From Cytophagales bacterium (GTDB lineage: Bacteria > Bacteroidota > Bacteroidia > Cytophagales > 172606-1): DNA of 64,000 bases. Both the position numbers and the translations under genes were made by a program. Location of the stretch: the NCBI GenBank assembly GCA_030446715.1, contig JAUJMU010000004.1, positions 62,001 to 126,000 on the forward strand. Reading direction: 5' to 3'. Every line of letters begins with the position of its first letter. Position 1 is the first letter of the stretch. Positions 48,289 through 56,577 of this stretch are shown here, piece by piece. The notes beneath the pieces are model-generated. The model did no database searches, was not told the DNA's origin, and was given only the letters and a program-made list of their open reading frames with translations.

Positions 48289-49034
48289 ATGAAAATTGGC
48301 TACGCAAGGGTTTCGACTCAGGAACAAATATTGGACCTTCAGCTGGATGCCCTGAAGAAAGCAGGGTGTGAAAAGATTTTCACCGATAAGGTATCAGGCA
48401 TAAAAGTCCATAAACCCGAGTTTGAGAAACTCCTGCTTTACGCCCGGGAAGGAGACACCATTGTTATTTGGGTAGTGCTACAAATAGGGTACTGATCCAA
48501 TTTTAGAAACACCCTTAATACCACATTGAACCAAGTTTTCAAATTCAGGTAGCACCCTATTTGTAGCACTACCGTTATTTGGAAGCTGGACCTGGTTGGG
48601 CAGGTCCACTAAGCAGTTGATTGAACTGGTGGAAATGCCTGGGAAGCGAGGGATCAATTTGATTTCTCTCAATGACCCGATTGATACCACTTCTCCCAGT
48701 GGCGTCTTAGTCTTTCAAATTTTTTGTGCCCTAGCCGAACACGAGCGGAATCTGATAGTGCAGCGTACCAAAGCCGGGTTACAATCAGCAAGGGCTCGGG
48801 GGAGAATGGGAGGACGTCCACAGGGATTAGCCGTAAAATATCAAAAGGTTGCCCCAGCCGTGAAAGACCTTTATGTAGCGGGGACAAAAGTCCACTACCG
48901 AGATCATGCAATATTTTAACATTGGGTCACGGAGAACTCTATACAAAGTATTACGATTTGCGGGTGTGGATATTAAATCATTCCAGAAAGAGAAAACGAG
49001 GTCAGTTACAGCAATCCCAGAACAAGTATCTTAA
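48289..49034 (+). pseudogene. tnpR: Serine resolvase TnpR, broken
   Basis: MKIGYARVSTQEQILDLQLDALKKAGCEKIF carries the catalytic Ser in ARVST and the usual Q-x2-L-x2-D-x-L pattern. At 48471 a 103-bp element interrupts IVIW|KLD. After it, an extra base near 48590 separates KLD from LGRSTKQLIELVEM. The core continues FQIFCALAEHERNLIVQRTKAGL and RARGRMGGRP. A shift near 48890 precedes the HTH TTEIMQYFNIGSRRTLYKVLR and the stop at 49032-49034. It would resolve cointegrates; as read, it cannot. The adjacent right repeat follows after 33 bp. Confidence 0.85.
48471..48573. mobile_element. 103-bp IS1-type MITE in tnpR
   Basis: Ends GGTAGTGCTACAAATAGGGT and its inverse (right end CCCTATTTGTAGCACTACC) match almost perfectly. 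It is flanked by an exact 8-bp direct repeat GTTATTTG at 48463-48470 and 48574-48581. The GGTAGTG termini and 8-bp duplication are those of IS1-family elements (compare ggtagtggtaa at 8569). No ORF. Confidence 0.88.
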
Positions 49035-49067
49035 TTTATTAAAAGTCTTCTAACCTTCCGCTTCAGT

Positions 49068-49104
49068 GCTATCTTACTTTTGGCCCGAATCGGGAGTTGC
49101 AACC
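49068..49104 (-). repeat. Right terminal inverted repeat of the Tn3-type transposon
   Basis: Exact reverse complement of 33349-33385. The bases beyond (aatac) differ from those left of the left repeat (caatg). Confidence 0.9.
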
Positions 49105-49608
49105 AATACCCAAACCAGCAGAGCCTGGATCAAAAAAGGTCAACAAAAGCATATCCCGGCTAATTCAGGCAGGAAACGGGTCAATATCAACGGAGCCGTC
49201 AATGCTCTTGATCCCTGTGAGGCAGTCGTAGTGGAAGCAGAAACCGTTAATGCCCAAAGCACTGTTACCCTTTATGAGAAACTGCTGGAGAAGAATCCGG
49301 GCAAAAAGCTGGTGCTGATCTGCGATAATGCCCGCTACTACCGCAGCCAGTTCTTACAGCAGTGGCTCAAAGGCCAGCCTTTGATTGAGCAGTGGTTTTT
49401 GCCCACTTACTCACCTAACCTCAACATCATCGAAAGGCTGTGGAGATTTATGAAAAAGCAGGCCATCGGTCTTTCATTTCACTCCACCTTCAAAGCCTTT
49501 AAAAAGAGTATCCTCCACTTCTTTGAGCACCTTCTGTTTGGACTTGCTAGCTTTGACTGGAGGAAAAAGCCAGGCAGATTTAACAGATTATTAAATCTGA
49601 CCACATGA
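49105..49608 (+). pseudogene. IS630-family transposase, C-terminal fragment
   Basis: The frame begins at the transposon edge with NTQTSRAWIKKGQQKHIPANSGRKRVNINGAV and continues through KLVLICDNARYYRSQFL (second Asp) and PTYSPNLNIIERLWRFMKKQ (Glu). The first catalytic Asp and the DNA-binding half are missing, cut off at 49104/49105. It differs from the IS630 at 34.8-36.2 kb and from the one at 50.9-51.6 kb. It ends at 49608, where the IS3-type copy starts. Confidence 0.8.
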
Positions 49609-50061
49609 AAAACAAGTGTTTGACCAGGCATTCAGGCAGATGGCAGCAGAGCTATCTCATGCCCGGGGATCAGTGAAAACAGCGGCTGCCGGGTCAGGGA
49701 TCGACCCGGGCAGAATCAGCAAATGGAGGCAGCATCAGAATGGTAGCCTGGCAGTAAGTGAGAAGCCAGGTCTTTCAGCCGGACAGGCAGAAATCAGACG
49801 CTTACAAAAGGAGTTGAAGGAGGCTCAGTCAGAGGGCGATATATTATGGAGGCCGGTCAGCATCTTTTCCAGGGGAGAGGGCAGATATTCCGGTTCATAA
49901 AGGAGCACCGGGAAGTATTTGCTGTTGAAAAGATGTGTAAGGTGATGAGAGTAAGTAAGCGGTTACTATTACTGGCTAAAACACCCTGTTGGTTCCAGAG
50001 TAATCAAAGAACAGGCGTTACTGGTTGACATGGATAGAATTTATAATGAGAGTAAAAGCGC

Positions 50062-50091
50062 GGACCCTAATCAGGGCCTGGTCTGAGGTCC
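50062..50091 (+). repeat. 30-bp GGACC...GGTCC palindrome A
   Basis: Interrupts the conserved IS3 motif KAR-YGSPRI: KAR, ten residues, then GSP. The frame is kept. Inner part contains ATCAGG and TCTGA. Confidence 0.8.
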
Positions 50092-50162
50092 ATGGCAGCC
50101 CCGGGATCACCAGTGAGTTGAAAGAACCCGGTATCCGGGCTTCTCCTCCACGGGTAGCCAGG

Positions 50163-50192
50163 CCGACCCGGTGCTCAGGCACGTGCAGGTCC
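50163..50192 (+). repeat. 30-bp palindrome B (left end CGACC)
   Basis: Interrupts RVAR-LM(R/K)KA: RVAR, ten residues, then MKKA, in frame. Ends CGACC...GGTCC with GTGC/GCAC inside. Confidence 0.7.
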
Positions 50193-50420
50193 ATGAAGAA
50201 AGCCAGTATCAAAAGTATTATCCGCAGGAAATACCGGGTGCAGACTACTGATTCTGACCACGAATACGCCATAGCTGAAAACCACCCCTGACCGGGACTT
50301 GTCAGCACAGGCCACCGGGCAGAAGCGGGTGTCCGGTCTGACTTATATCAGAACCCCGGAAGGATGGCTGTACCTGAGGGCTATCCTGGATCTGGCTGAC
50401 AGAAAGGTGGTTGGCTGGGC

Positions 50421-50450
50421 GGACCTCAGATGAGATCTGATCTCAGGTCC
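50421..50450 (+). repeat. 30-bp GGACC...GGTCC palindrome C
   Basis: Interrupts VVGWA-LSDTM. Reads GGACCTCAGAT...ATCTCAGGTCC; in reverse orientation it shares ATCAG and ATCTGAGGTCC with A and D. Confidence 0.8.
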
Positions 50451-50633
50451 ATGAGTGATACGATGAAAGCTTGTGACCCCAGGATAGCTGCCTGGAAAAT
50501 GGCGGTCAGAAACAGACCTGTAAAGCAGGATTTATTGTTCCATTCCGATAGAGGTATTCAATATGCCTGTACCGATTTTAAAGAACAGTTGAAAGGATTG
50601 CCTGTACAGCAAAGCATGAGCAGAAAAGGCAAT

Positions 50634-50663
50634 GGACCCCAAATCAGGCATGGTCTGAGGTCC
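50634..50663 (+). repeat. 30-bp GGACC...GGTCC palindrome D
   Basis: Interrupts the IS3 motif SRKGN-CWDNAVAESFF. Very close to A: both contain AATCAGG or AAATCAGG and end TGGTCTGAGGTCC. Confidence 0.8.
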
Positions 50664-50879
50664 GCTGGGATAACGCAGTAGCCGGAAGCTTTTTTAAAAC
50701 GCTGAAAACAGAGCTGGTTTACCATGAAGATTATCTGACAAAGCAACAGGCTGAACTCTCTGTTTCCGAATATATTGAGGGCTGGTATAACAAAAGAAGA
50801 CGCCATTCCGCACCGGGCAACACAAGTCCCCGACAGTACCAGCCTTATCTTGAACAGGAAAGATTAGCTGCCTGAAAAA

Positions 50880-51563
50880 TTCCTCCAGTAAACTGTTGCA
50901 ATTCCAATTGGTGCGTTCTCTTTTTTTTTTCGTTGGTGACTACCGTGGGCCGGGTATTCTTTTCGGCCCACCCGTAACAGGAGGTGGGCTTTTCACAGAC
51001 GGAGAATTCATCAAACTTGACTACTGCCGTTTTCTCATCGGCTGCCGGCAGGGTCTGTCTGAGTTGCCGGAGAAAAACCAGCTGCTCACCGGCTTTGGCA
51101 TTGCCGTAATCACAATGGGCCTTCTGATGGGTGAGCCCCGTACGGGCAAGCAAGTCGTAAATACCTGACTTATACTCCACCTGGCAGACCTGCTTCAAAT
51201 ACTGGCACATAAGCCTGCCCGTCCAGATGTTGCCCTGAAGACTAACTTCAAATGGGCGTTTGCTCAACAGAACCGCTCTGAAGGCAAGTGTACCGGCCTG
51301 AGTTAACTGACTGGCCTGGGGACGAAGGTGGGTTGGCAGAGTATCCTGAAGCCGCCTTCCTGATACACCTTCAGGTACAATCGCCGCTTTTGTGGTTTAT
51401 GCCCAGAAGATGGGCAATCTGGTTAATCTGCCGGCCTTGCCAGTACAAGTGAACACTCCGTAGTTTAGTGCGGATGTACTCGGCCTGGTTCTTTTGAAAG
51501 TAGCTTTGGTATTCCTCCTCATCAAAGCCTTTTTTGCTCAAATTTGTCTCGCTTATAACCCAT
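50880..51563 (-). pseudogene. IS630-family transposase, N-terminal part, frameshifted
   Basis: From an ATG at 51563, pieces in several frames read KKGFDEEEYQSYFQKNQAEYIRTKLRSVHLYWQG (HTH region), NQIAHLLGI, then RPFEVSLQGNIWTGRLMCQYLKQV, YKSGIYDLLARTGLTHQK and VVKFDEFSVCEKPTSCYGWAEKNTRP with the first catalytic Asp. The C-terminal half is cut by the IS3-type copy that ends at 50875. It overlaps in domain content with the fragment at 49105-49608, so the two are not halves of one element. Confidence 0.7.
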
Positions 51564-51623
51564 GCTCCAATTTACCAAAATATTAACCTGAAGGGAATAA
51601 AAATGAGGCACAATCTTCCGGTA

Positions 51624-51683
51624 AAGCCCCGGTAGCTAAAAATCATGCTTCCTGCTTCGTATCCGTAGTGCCTCCGGTTTTAC
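51624..51683. repeat. About 60-bp imperfect direct repeat, copy 1
   Basis: Resembles 52342-52402: shared ccggtagct, catgcttc, tatccgta and tgcctccgg in the same order (roughly 75% identical by eye). The two copies bracket the small membrane-protein gene. Confidence 0.5.
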
Positions 51684-51923
51684 CGGCCTTGGGCAATTTA
51701 AATGCGTGGCCGGAGTGTTTGTCAATAAAATCAGCAGAGCTGTCATTTCTCAAGCCAAAGGCTTGAGAACCAAAACCACGAAGTACGGTTCGGCGCTGTC
51801 GCGGACAGTTCGTGCCGGTGCGGTGCCGGTATAGTATCAACAAGAAATTTTGTAAACAATAACAGTAATTGTGTAAGCAACGAAGGAATAAACGATTTAA
51901 TTTTGACAAAAAAACCAACAATC

Positions 51924-52338
51924 ATGACTCCTCCTGACTTTGCTTTGCTGAACAGCGGCCTGTTTCTGTTATTTGGCATGATCACCGGCGCCTGGAAACA
52001 CCAGAAAATACTGCATTCTCCGCAGCGCCGGGCTCCCGTTTACGTTGACATTGCCCACCGGGCCAGCCTGATGTATAGTTTCGCTTACCCTGGTGATCTG
52101 GAAGCTGGCAGAAACGGCACCGTTTCCAGTGGCCATCACCTGGTTTGCAGTGGTGGCCCCGGTTGCTTTTTTCTGGGCCGCTACGGGCACCTACTCGTAT
52201 CTGGGTCTGGTCAACCGGACCCAAAATCAATTTTCCGGCGGAAGCTTCAGGTCGGTTTTCGGGATGTATTTACTGATCTTCTTCGAGATCAGCGGTGTAA
52301 TGCTGCTGCTGGCGGGTTTCCTTGTAAAACCGGGATGA
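51924..52338 (+). pseudogene. Small four-helix membrane protein, one frameshift
   Basis: The ATG at 51924 starts MTPPDFALLNSGLFLLFGMITGAWKHQKILHSPQRRAPVYVDIAHRASLMYSFA. An extra T at about 52086 must be removed to continue LVIWKLAETAPFPVAITWFAVVAPVAFFWAATGTYSYL and FGMYLLIFFEISGVMLLLAGFLV. The result is about 137 residues with four transmembrane helices and the conserved PYVDIAHR-like loop I associate with a family of small bacterial membrane proteins of unknown function. Apart from the single base it looks whole. Confidence 0.6.
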
Positions 52339-52341
52339 TTT

Positions 52342-52402
52342 CCGGTAGCTGAATACCATGCTTCTTATCTGGTATCCGTACTGCCTCCGGCGGCTTTGCC
52401 GG
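52342..52402. repeat. About 60-bp imperfect direct repeat, copy 2
   Basis: Partner of 51624-51683, just after the membrane-protein stop codon. It ends in a ccggcggctttgccgg hairpin. Confidence 0.5.
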
Positions 52403-52555
52403 AAAACGCTTCCGGAAGCCCGGGCCGCATTTGAGGCACTTTTGCCTTAAAATGCCTCATATCCGGTGCAATGCCCTGGTCTTCTACAGGAGTATCCGCC
52501 AGTTCATAACGATGATTCCAGGTATTTATTTAACAGACTATAAACACTGAATTTT

Positions 52556-53641
52556 ATGAAAAAGCACAAACTATTTCCTCTTGTACTGGCTGCCATTTTA
52601 ACCGGTGCAGGCGCTTGCAAAAAGACAGAAGAAGCCGGATTGCAAAATGTAAATTATGATGCAGTATACGTGGTAAACGGGGAGAGCAACACCATCTCGG
52701 TGATTGATCTGAACAGGGATGCAGTCGGCCACACTTTCCGGCTTGGCGAAACCTCTGCGGGCGGACATGGAGGGCATGGCGGTAATACGGCCACTATCTC
52801 CTGGCCGCATCACGTGGCACTGCACCCTTCCAAAGAGCAGTTAGCCATCGGTGTTCCGGGTATGGATCTGAGCAGAGGACACGGGAGCTCAACTGCCGGC
52901 ATGGCCGGTAAAGTAGCGCTTATGGACGCATCGACAGGGGCAGTACAGCAAACCCTCACACTCCCGGCAATGAACCACAACGCCATTTTCTCTCCCGACG
53001 GAAAAGAACTCTGGACTTCACAGATGGCAGAGCCGGGCAAAGTGCTGGTATACGATGCGGCTACCCTGGGCTTGAAAAATACAATAGCTGTCGGAAATGA
53101 GCCGGCCGAAATTACTTTCTCAGCTGATGGAAAGGTAGCCTTCGCAGCCAATGTAAAGGATAATACCGTAACGGCCATTGATCCGCAAAGCAAAGGGATA
53201 AAGGCAACCATTCCGGCAGGCGAAGATCCGGTTGGTGCATGGCCGGGCAGCGACAACCGCATGTACGTGGACAATGAACACGGAAAATCCATAACGGTTA
53301 TCAACGCTGCTACCCTACAGGTGGAAGAAACTATTCCTTTGGGTTTTACGCCTGCCTATGCCGCTTACCGCGAAGGCACCCCGCCCGAACTGTGGGTGTC
53401 TGACCCGGACAACGGGAAAGTACATTATTTCCATCACATGAACGGGGCATGGATGAATCACGGCAGTATTGCTACCGGTGCGGGTGCCCATGCGATTGTT
53501 TTCAGCCGTGATTTCCGCAAAGCATATATTACCAATCAAATGGCCGGTACAGTATCGGTGCTCAGTGTGCAGGAGAAGAAGAAGCTGAAAGACATACCTG
53601 TCGGGCAGAAGCCCAATGGTATTCTTATCCGCTATAGGTAA
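52556..53641 (+). CDS. YVTN-type beta-propeller lipoprotein
   Basis: 361 residues with lipoprotein signal MKKHKLFPLVLAAILTGAGAC. Repeated blades follow: AVYVVNGESNTISVIDLN, HHVALHPSKEQLAIGVPG, HNAIFSPDGKELWTSQM, EITFSADGKVAFAANVKDNTVTAIDP and AIVFSRDFRKAYITNQMAGTVSVLSV. This is the seven-bladed cytochrome-d1-like/YVTN propeller without haem ligands evident. A Gly/His-rich insert (GGHGGHGGN) near residue 70 could bind metal. The gene is intact; the role, perhaps extracellular binding, is unknown. Confidence 0.82.
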   Translation: MKKHKLFPLVLAAILTGAGACKKTEEAGLQNVNYDAVYVVNGESNTISVIDLNRDAVGHTFRLGETSAGGHGGHGGNTATISWPHHVALHPSKEQLAIGVPGMDLSRGHGSSTAGMAGKVALMDASTGAVQQTLTLPAMNHNAIFSPDGKELWTSQMAEPGKVLVYDAATLGLKNTIAVGNEPAEITFSADGKVAFAANVKDNTVTAIDPQSKGIKATIPAGEDPVGAWPGSDNRMYVDNEHGKSITVINAATLQVEETIPLGFTPAYAAYREGTPPELWVSDPDNGKVHYFHHMNGAWMNHGSIATGAGAHAIVFSRDFRKAYITNQMAGTVSVLSVQEKKKLKDIPVGQKPNGILIRYR

Positions 53642-53697
53642 ACAACATAAGCAGCTGTTAGTTGAATGGACAAACGAGATCCTTTCCTTCTGTCAAG

Positions 53698-53836
53698 GGT
53701 AGTTATTCAAAAGGTGTGGATGGCATTTGGTGAGTCAGGTAGACAGGCCAGCCAAAACGGTTCTTTTGGTCGGTCGGTCGTTACCCAGTTCCTGACTGAA
53801 CGTCTGTGTTGTCATCCACACCTTTCAAGAACTACC
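53698..53836. mobile_element. 139-bp IS1-type MITE candidate
   Basis: Left end GGTAGTTATTCAAAAGGTGT and right end (reversed) GGTAGTTCTTGAAAGGTGTG both continue into GGATG, giving an inverted repeat of about 24 bp with a few mismatches. The GGTAGT termini recall IS1-type ends. No direct repeat flanks it, and no ORF is inside. Confidence 0.55.
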
Positions 53837-54195
53837 AAAACATTCAACTTATTTATAGGATAAGCATAAGGGTAAAGTCTAAGTTGCCTGTCTCAGCATA
53901 AATGATACACTTGTGGTCCGTTCTGTCCGGCCCGTTACTTCGCTTTCCTCATCCATGCTGAATTCCAGTTCATTATTCATGTGTGGCTTTTCTGGAGTGG
54001 TTGCCGCCTTACCCCGGGTGGCCAGGCAGGCTCCCCGGCTGCTCCCACTGGCCTCCATTCACCTTAATCTGCCGTTCGGCAACGAAAATACGCTTTTCGT
54101 CCAGAAATTATATACCCTTCACGGGGCCGTAGTCTACATTTGCTTCAGTCAAGCCAACCTGACTATTTAATCAGCTACGTTTTACACAAAATCTC

Positions 54196-56577
54196 ATGAA
54201 AAGTTTTATCCGTTTAACTGCCGTGCTGACGTTCCTCCTGATGACCGCACCGGTCATACAGGCTCAGGACAAATTTACGGTCAGCGGCACGGTCAGGGAC
54301 GCCGCCAACGGCGAAGGCCTGATCGGGGCCATTGTGCAGGTGCAGGGTCAGACCACCGGCACCACCACCAATGAGTACGGCTTCTACTCCCTGACCCTGC
54401 CAAAGGGCAGACACACCCTCGTGTACAGCTACCTTGGCTACGTAAACCAGTTGCGCCCCGTCAACCTGCAGGCCCCGCAGAAGATTGACATTCAGCTTTC
54501 TGCGGAAGACGTACAGATCGAAGAAGTGGTGGTAACGTCCACCCGCCCCGACCAGAATGTGCGCAGCATGGAAATGGGTGTTGCCAGGCTGGAAATGAAA
54601 ACCATCAAATCGGTGCCACCCCTGCTGGGCGAGGTGGACGTGATCCGCGCCATTCAGCTGCTGCCGGGCGTGAGCACGGTAGGCGAGGGGGCCAGCGGCT
54701 TCAACGTACGCGGCGGCGGCGTGGACCAGAACCTGATCCTGCTCGACGAAGCGCCGGTGTACAATTCGAGTCACCTGCTGGGCTTCTTCTCAGTGTTCAA
54801 CCCCGACGCCGTCAAAGACGTCAAACTCATCAAGGGCGGCATTCCGGCCCAGTACGGCGGGCGGCTTTCTTCCATTCTGGATGTGAGAATGAAAGAGGGG
54901 AACTCCAAACGCTTTGCTGCTTCAGGCGGCATCGGTACCGTTTCCAGTCGCCTCACGCTGGAAGGTCCCATTCAGAAAGACAAAAGTTCTTTCATTATCG
55001 CCGGGCGGCGGTCGTACGGCGATTTGTTCCTGAAGCTTTCCCCGAATGATATCCAGCGGAATAATCAGTTGTACTTTTACGACCTGAGCACCAAGGTAAA
55101 CTTTACCCCCGGCCCCAAAGACCGCATTTACCTGTCGGGCTACTTTGGTAATGATGCTTTCCGCTTCGTGTCAGGCGACGGCGAAGACAGTTTCAAGATG
55201 CGCTGGGGCAACCGTACCGGTACAATCCGCTGGAACCACCTGTTCTCTGATAAGCTCTTTGCCAACTTTACCGGCATATACAGCGATTATGATTACATGC
55301 TGGGCGTACCCACCGGACCCCAGGCCTTTGAATGGACCTCCAGAATCTTCAATTACAGCGGCAAGGCTGATTTCTCGTACTACCTGAACGCCAACAATAC
55401 CATTACTTTCGGCGTCAGCGCGATCCGGTACCGGTTCCACCCGGGTGAAGCCCAGCCGCTGGGCAGCGAAACCATCTTTAACCGCTACGCCCTTGACCAC
55501 CAGCACGCCGTGGAGTACGCCGCCTACCTGGACAATGAGCAAAAGATTGGTGAGCGGCTGAGCTTTCAGTATGGTCTCCGTTTCTCGATGTATAATTTTC
55601 TTGGCTCTCAGACGGTGTACGAATACGTAGGCGAAGGAACGGACCGGAAAGTGCCTACCAACGGCCGCACCTATGGCAAGGGTGAAACCATTGCCAGCTA
55701 CACCAATCCGGAGCCGCGCTTTTCGCTGCGCTACGCCCTGAGTGAATCCAGCTCGGTCAAGGCCAGTTACAACCGCATGGCGCAGTACGTGCACCTGATT
55801 TCCAACACAACGGCGGCTTCACCGCTGGATGTGTGGTCGCCGACCACCAAAAACATCAAACCTGAACTGGCCGATCAGGTGGCGCTGGGTTACTTCCGCA
55901 ACTTCAAAGAGAACATGTTTGAGACGTCGGTGGAGGTATTCTACAAGGACATGCAGAACCAGATCGACTACATCCCCGGTGCCGAAACGCTGCTGAATCA
56001 GGAAATGGAGGCCGACCTGATTTACGGTGACGGCCGGGCTTACGGTGTGGAACTGTACGTGAAGAAGAACACCGGCCGGCTCACGGGCTGGGTCAGCTAC
56101 ACCCTCTCGCGCTCCGAACGGCTGTTTGAAGGGCTGAACCGCAACAAGTGGTATCCGGCCAAATATGACCGCCGCCACATTGGTTCCGTGGTAGGCATGT
56201 ATGACCTCAACAAGCGCTGGAGCTTCTCGGGCACTTTCTCCTACACCACCGGCGTAGCGACTACTTTTCCCAATGCCCGGTATGAGATTGACGGCGGGGC
56301 CATTACGGTACCGCACAATACAGATGAGTCACGCAACAATTTCCGCGTACCGCCCTACCACCGGCTCGACCTGTCGGCTACCCTGCAGGGCAGGAAGAAC
56401 GACCAGCGGCGCTGGAAAGGGGAATGGGTGTTTTCCATCTACAACGTATACGCCCGGCGGAACCCCTTCACGATTTACTTCCGCCAGAACAAAAACGACC
56501 CGACCAGAACCGAAGCCGTCAGGCTGTCCATCTTCGGCTCGATTCTGCCTTCAGTTACCTATAACTTCAAATTCTGA
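54196..56577 (+). CDS. TonB-dependent receptor
   Basis: 793 residues. Signal MKSFIRLTAVLTFLLMTAPVIQAQ, then a carboxypeptidase-regulatory-like domain (about 27-110; GTVRDAANGEGLIGAIVQVQGQTTGTTTNEYGFYSL) and a plug (about 115-235) with VDVIRAIQLLPGVSTVGEGASGFNVRGGGVDQNLILLDEAPVYN. A barrel ends in LPSVTYNFKF with the terminal Phe. It imports or binds an unknown ligand. The next gene is a DUF4249 lipoprotein, the usual partner of this receptor class in Bacteroidota. The gene is intact, and a 157-bp gap separates the two. Confidence 0.92.
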   Translation: MKSFIRLTAVLTFLLMTAPVIQAQDKFTVSGTVRDAANGEGLIGAIVQVQGQTTGTTTNEYGFYSLTLPKGRHTLVYSYLGYVNQLRPVNLQAPQKIDIQLSAEDVQIEEVVVTSTRPDQNVRSMEMGVARLEMKTIKSVPPLLGEVDVIRAIQLLPGVSTVGEGASGFNVRGGGVDQNLILLDEAPVYNSSHLLGFFSVFNPDAVKDVKLIKGGIPAQYGGRLSSILDVRMKEGNSKRFAASGGIGTVSSRLTLEGPIQKDKSSFIIAGRRSYGDLFLKLSPNDIQRNNQLYFYDLSTKVNFTPGPKDRIYLSGYFGNDAFRFVSGDGEDSFKMRWGNRTGTIRWNHLFSDKLFANFTGIYSDYDYMLGVPTGPQAFEWTSRIFNYSGKADFSYYLNANNTITFGVSAIRYRFHPGEAQPLGSETIFNRYALDHQHAVEYAAYLDNEQKIGERLSFQYGLRFSMYNFLGSQTVYEYVGEGTDRKVPTNGRTYGKGETIASYTNPEPRFSLRYALSESSSVKASYNRMAQYVHLISNTTAASPLDVWSPTTKNIKPELADQVALGYFRNFKENMFETSVEVFYKDMQNQIDYIPGAETLLNQEMEADLIYGDGRAYGVELYVKKNTGRLTGWVSYTLSRSERLFEGLNRNKWYPAKYDRRHIGSVVGMYDLNKRWSFSGTFSYTTGVATTFPNARYEIDGGAITVPHNTDESRNNFRVPPYHRLDLSATLQGRKNDQRRWKGEWVFSIYNVYARRNPFTIYFRQNKNDPTRTEAVRLSIFGSILPSVTYNFKF

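Larger units (their letters stand above)
33349..49104. mobile_element. Tn3-family transposon, 15.8 kb, with cargo
   Basis: Bounded by identical 37-bp inverted repeats (33349-33385, 49068-49104) whose inner part contains GTAAG, like the conserved TAAG at the inner end of Tn3-family repeats. It encodes a Tn3 transposase (frameshifted) and a serine resolvase beside the right end (broken). Cargo: patatin phospholipase, PhoD phosphatase, lactonase-like MBL protein, two small NTF2-like or unknown proteins, alpha/beta hydrolase and a sigma-54 activator. An IS630-type element and a MITE have inserted in it. No 5-bp target duplication is seen, and both flanking genes are cut with no partner across, so deletions or inversions followed insertion. 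Confidence 0.8.
49605..50875 (+). pseudogene. IS3-family element, degenerate, with four small palindromic inserts
   Basis: OrfA (49605-49900) reads, after a one-base repair at its start, VFDQAFRQMAAELSHARGSVK and GRISKWRQHQNG. OrfB pieces follow: [122 protein letters not shown] and the C-terminus ending LEQERLAA at 50875. The DDE elements are recognisable but scattered over several frames. Four 30-bp palindromes interrupt conserved motifs. It sits inside the IS630 remnant that continues at 50880. Confidence 0.8.

Noticed and set aside
48590-48615. ggacctggttgggcaggtcc considered as another GGACC palindrome
   Set aside because: It is the normal resolvase coding sequence for KLDRLGRST with one extra base, not an insertion.
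49105-51267. One IS630 element split and inverted by the IS3 copy
   Set aside because: The two fragments overlap in the region around the first catalytic Asp and differ in sequence, so they cannot be halves of one copy.
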